The notes below the pieces were generated by a model, which saw nothing but the letters and a program-made list of their open reading frames with translations, did no database searches and had not been told where the DNA came from. From Syntrophobacteraceae bacterium (GTDB lineage: Bacteria > Desulfobacterota > Syntrophobacteria > Syntrophobacterales > Syntrophobacteraceae): a stretch of DNA of 64,000 bases. Position numbers and translations under genes: made by a program. The stretch spans positions 1 to 64,000 of the forward strand of contig JALOOX010000018.1 in the NCBI GenBank assembly GCA_025454175.1, read 5' to 3'. Positions 62,492-64,000 of this stretch are shown piece after piece (within the stretch, counting starts at the first letter, position 1; each line of letters begins with the position of its first letter).

Positions 62492-62650
62492 CCTGATACC
62501 GGTTCTCATTTTGGCCAGGAAATTCCCCACTGCGGGACCTCATGCCCCCCCTGGGCCACCCGAACCTGTGAACAGGCCCACGGCCGGGCTGGTTTTCAAC
62601 TAGAAGCCAGGGACCGGAAACCAGAAACCTTTTTAGAGTGGCTGCCGTCC
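62492..62650. other. Gap between sulfotransferase and next GT4
   Basis: The 159-bp gap has a GGAAACCAGAAACC-like tract. No gene or clear terminator is visible. Confidence 0.4.
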
Positions 62651-63658
62651 TTGGCGAAAATCCTGTTCCTCATCATTGGCTTCCATAAGCCCAGCAGCAG
62701 GAAGCGGGTGCTCGACAGCCGGGCGTATCTGGGCTCCCGGGGTCATGAGGTCACCGTTCGCGAGGTTCCCAAGGGGGGCATGGCTCGCGCCGCGCTGTTC
62801 GCCGGCCTTCGGCGCCACGACCTGGTTGTCATCCAGAAGAAGCTTTTTGGCAGGGTCGAGCTCGGGATCATCTCCATGCTGAATTCTCGGCTTGTCTATG
62901 ATTTTGACGATGCCGTGATGTTCCACGAGATCGAGCGGAACGAGCCGCTGCGGGGCAAATACTTCACGCGCTTTACAGCGATGTGTGGTCGATGCCGGGG
63001 GGTGATCGCGGGGAACGGCACCCTTGCCGAGCTCGCGCGGCTCGCCCGGGGTGTGGGCGAATCGGATCCCTCGGTGCTGGTGCTTCCGACCCCGGTGGAC
63101 ACCGGGGCCATCGTTCCCAGGGCATACGGTGGCTCCCGACCCGGACTGCGAATCGGCTGGATGGGCACCCGGGGCAACCTGGGGCACCTGATGAGCATTG
63201 CGGCCCCCCTGGGGCGAGTGATGAGTGCTTTCCCGGGCAGCGAGCTGGTGGTCGTGACGGACGGCGCCCCCAGGTTTGACGGCATGCCGGTTCGGGTCAA
63301 GCCATGGAGCGCCGTGGACGAGACGGATGATCTTCGGAGCTTCGACGTGGGGATCATGCCCCTTCGGGACAATCTCTGGACGCGGGGAAAGGGCGGGTTC
63401 AAGCTGCTCCAGTACATGGCGGCCGGGGTTGCCGCGGTAGCGTCGCCGGTCGGAATCAACGGGGAGATCATCGAGCACGGGGAGAACGGCTTCCTGGCCG
63501 GGAGCGAGATCGAGTGGGAGGAATGGTTGCGCCGCCTGCTGGAAGACCCGGAGCTGAGGCGCCGCCTGGGCATGAATGGGAGAGCGACCGTGGAGAGCCG
63601 TTTTGCGCTGACCACCTACCATCGACGGCTGGCCGAGTTTCTCGAGGGGCTCCTCTGA
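62651..63658 (+). CDS. Glycosyltransferase family 4 (3)
   Basis: The 335-aa GT4 starts at TTG 62651 (MAKILFLIIGFHKPSSRKRVLDSRAYLG). LVYDFDDAVMFHEIERNEPL is followed by RIGWMGTRGNLGHLMSI, IMPLRDNLWTRGKGGFKLLQYMAAGV and GRATVESRF. No ribosome site is clear and no ATG exists nearby. Its stop overlaps the next start. Confidence 0.8.
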   Translation: MAKILFLIIGFHKPSSRKRVLDSRAYLGSRGHEVTVREVPKGGMARAALFAGLRRHDLVVIQKKLFGRVELGIISMLNSRLVYDFDDAVMFHEIERNEPLRGKYFTRFTAMCGRCRGVIAGNGTLAELARLARGVGESDPSVLVLPTPVDTGAIVPRAYGGSRPGLRIGWMGTRGNLGHLMSIAAPLGRVMSAFPGSELVVVTDGAPRFDGMPVRVKPWSAVDETDDLRSFDVGIMPLRDNLWTRGKGGFKLLQYMAAGVAAVASPVGINGEIIEHGENGFLAGSEIEWEEWLRRLLEDPELRRRLGMNGRATVESRFALTTYHRRLAEFLEGLL

Positions 63659-64000
63659 TGCGCATGCTGCATACGGAGTCCTCCAGCCACCTGGGAGGGC
63701 AGGAGCTCCGGGTCCTCATGGAGATGGAAGGGCTGGCTCCGTGGGGGATTGAGTCGGTTTTGGCCGCCCGCCCCGGGACGGGCATCGTTCGGGAGGCGTT
63801 CCACCGCGGGCTGCGCGTCCACGAGGTGGCCATGCGGGGAAGTGTGGACCCGGCGGCCGTGACCCGCTTCCTGTGGATCCTGAAACGGGAGCGCATCGAT
63901 CTGGTCTGCGCCCACGGGTCCAAGGACGGCTGGAGCGCGGGTCTGGCCGCGCGGGTCCTGGGGAAGAAAGTGGTCCGTTGCCGGCATGTGGCCAATCCCA
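63658..64000 (+). CDS. Glycosyltransferase family 4 (4), truncated by the window edge
   Basis: The frame runs open from ATG 63658 (TGATG overlap with the previous gene) to the end of the window. It begins MRMLHTESSSHLGGQELRVL and contains DLVCAHGSKDGWSAGLAARVLG, the N-terminal GT-B half of a GT4 enzyme. The C-terminal half is outside the window. Confidence 0.75.
   Translation, partial: MRMLHTESSSHLGGQELRVLMEMEGLAPWGIESVLAARPGTGIVREAFHRGLRVHEVAMRGSVDPAAVTRFLWILKRERIDLVCAHGSKDGWSAGLAARVLGKKVVRCRHVANP

Noticed and set aside
1-64000. CRISPR array, tRNA or rRNA genes
   Set aside because: No regularly spaced repeats, tRNA-like cloverleaf or rRNA stretch was recognised by eye; a tRNAscan and CRISPR finder run would confirm.

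Overview
The window is GC-rich, densely coded DNA from a Gram-negative anaerobe. An MsbA/heptosyltransferase/glycosyltransferase block indicates an LPS outer membrane. Mla/PqiC lipid transport, a ferredoxin-linked arylpyruvate oxidoreductase (IorAB) and a heterodisulfide-reductase (Hdr)/MvhD operon with a UGA-encoded selenocysteine point to a sulfate-reducing or syntrophic deltaproteobacterium (Desulfobacterota). The style is that of Syntrophobacter. This identification is inference from gene content; no 16S or ribosomal gene is present.

Layout. 1-1050: a decayed DUF559 nuclease gene among palindromic repeats, then a gene-free stretch. 1054-8028 (minus): a class II aldolase and, upstream of it, a five-gene Ras-like signalling set (pentapeptide-DUF4388, Roadblock/MglB, MglA GTPase, CheW-like protein, TPR-pseudokinase). 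8232-16734: a KamA/EpmB-type radical SAM enzyme, an AttEFGH-like ABC operon, small unknown proteins, a Cmk-like protein and TerC. 17157-23361: a P2-type ATPase and the lysC-cimA-comEA operon. 23922-28848: a Zur-like regulator, ZnuACB, a DUF318 permease and a TIGR03943 protein. 28849-32197: a decayed mobile patch with a resolvase remnant, an IS91-type remnant, YefM/YoeB, a HicB-like protein and an SDR. 32198-36069 (minus): an Mla/Pqi lipid-transport operon with a previously easy-to-miss 59-aa gene. 36374-44030 (minus): iorA-iorB-livH-livMG-livF-paaK. 44303-49743 (plus): a Cys-containing 35-aa leader ORF, an HTH-HdrCB fusion, selenoprotein HdrA, MvhD and a small CPEC protein. 49777-53506 (minus): two Dpp/Opp ATPases, a DUF72 protein and a PmtA-like methyltransferase. 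53809-64000 (plus): an LPS/polysaccharide block with two GT9, one GT2, MsbA, four GT4 (the last cut by the window edge) and two sulfotransferases.

How the genes work together. IorAB would oxidise arylpyruvates to aryl-CoA and reduce ferredoxin. The divergent Hdr operon offers a flavin-based bifurcating/confurcating module that could exchange those electrons with a disulfide couple and an MvhD-linked partner encoded elsewhere. The most novel points are: (1) the hdrA gene read through an in-frame UGA with a well-placed bacterial SECIS-like hairpin; (2) the DNA-binding HTH fused to the catalytic HdrCB polypeptide, preceded by a translationally coupled Cys-containing mini-ORF and promoter palindromes, suggesting a redox-sensing autoregulator; (3) the MglA/MglB/DUF4388/pseudokinase operon; and (4) the coupled small gene inside the mla operon.
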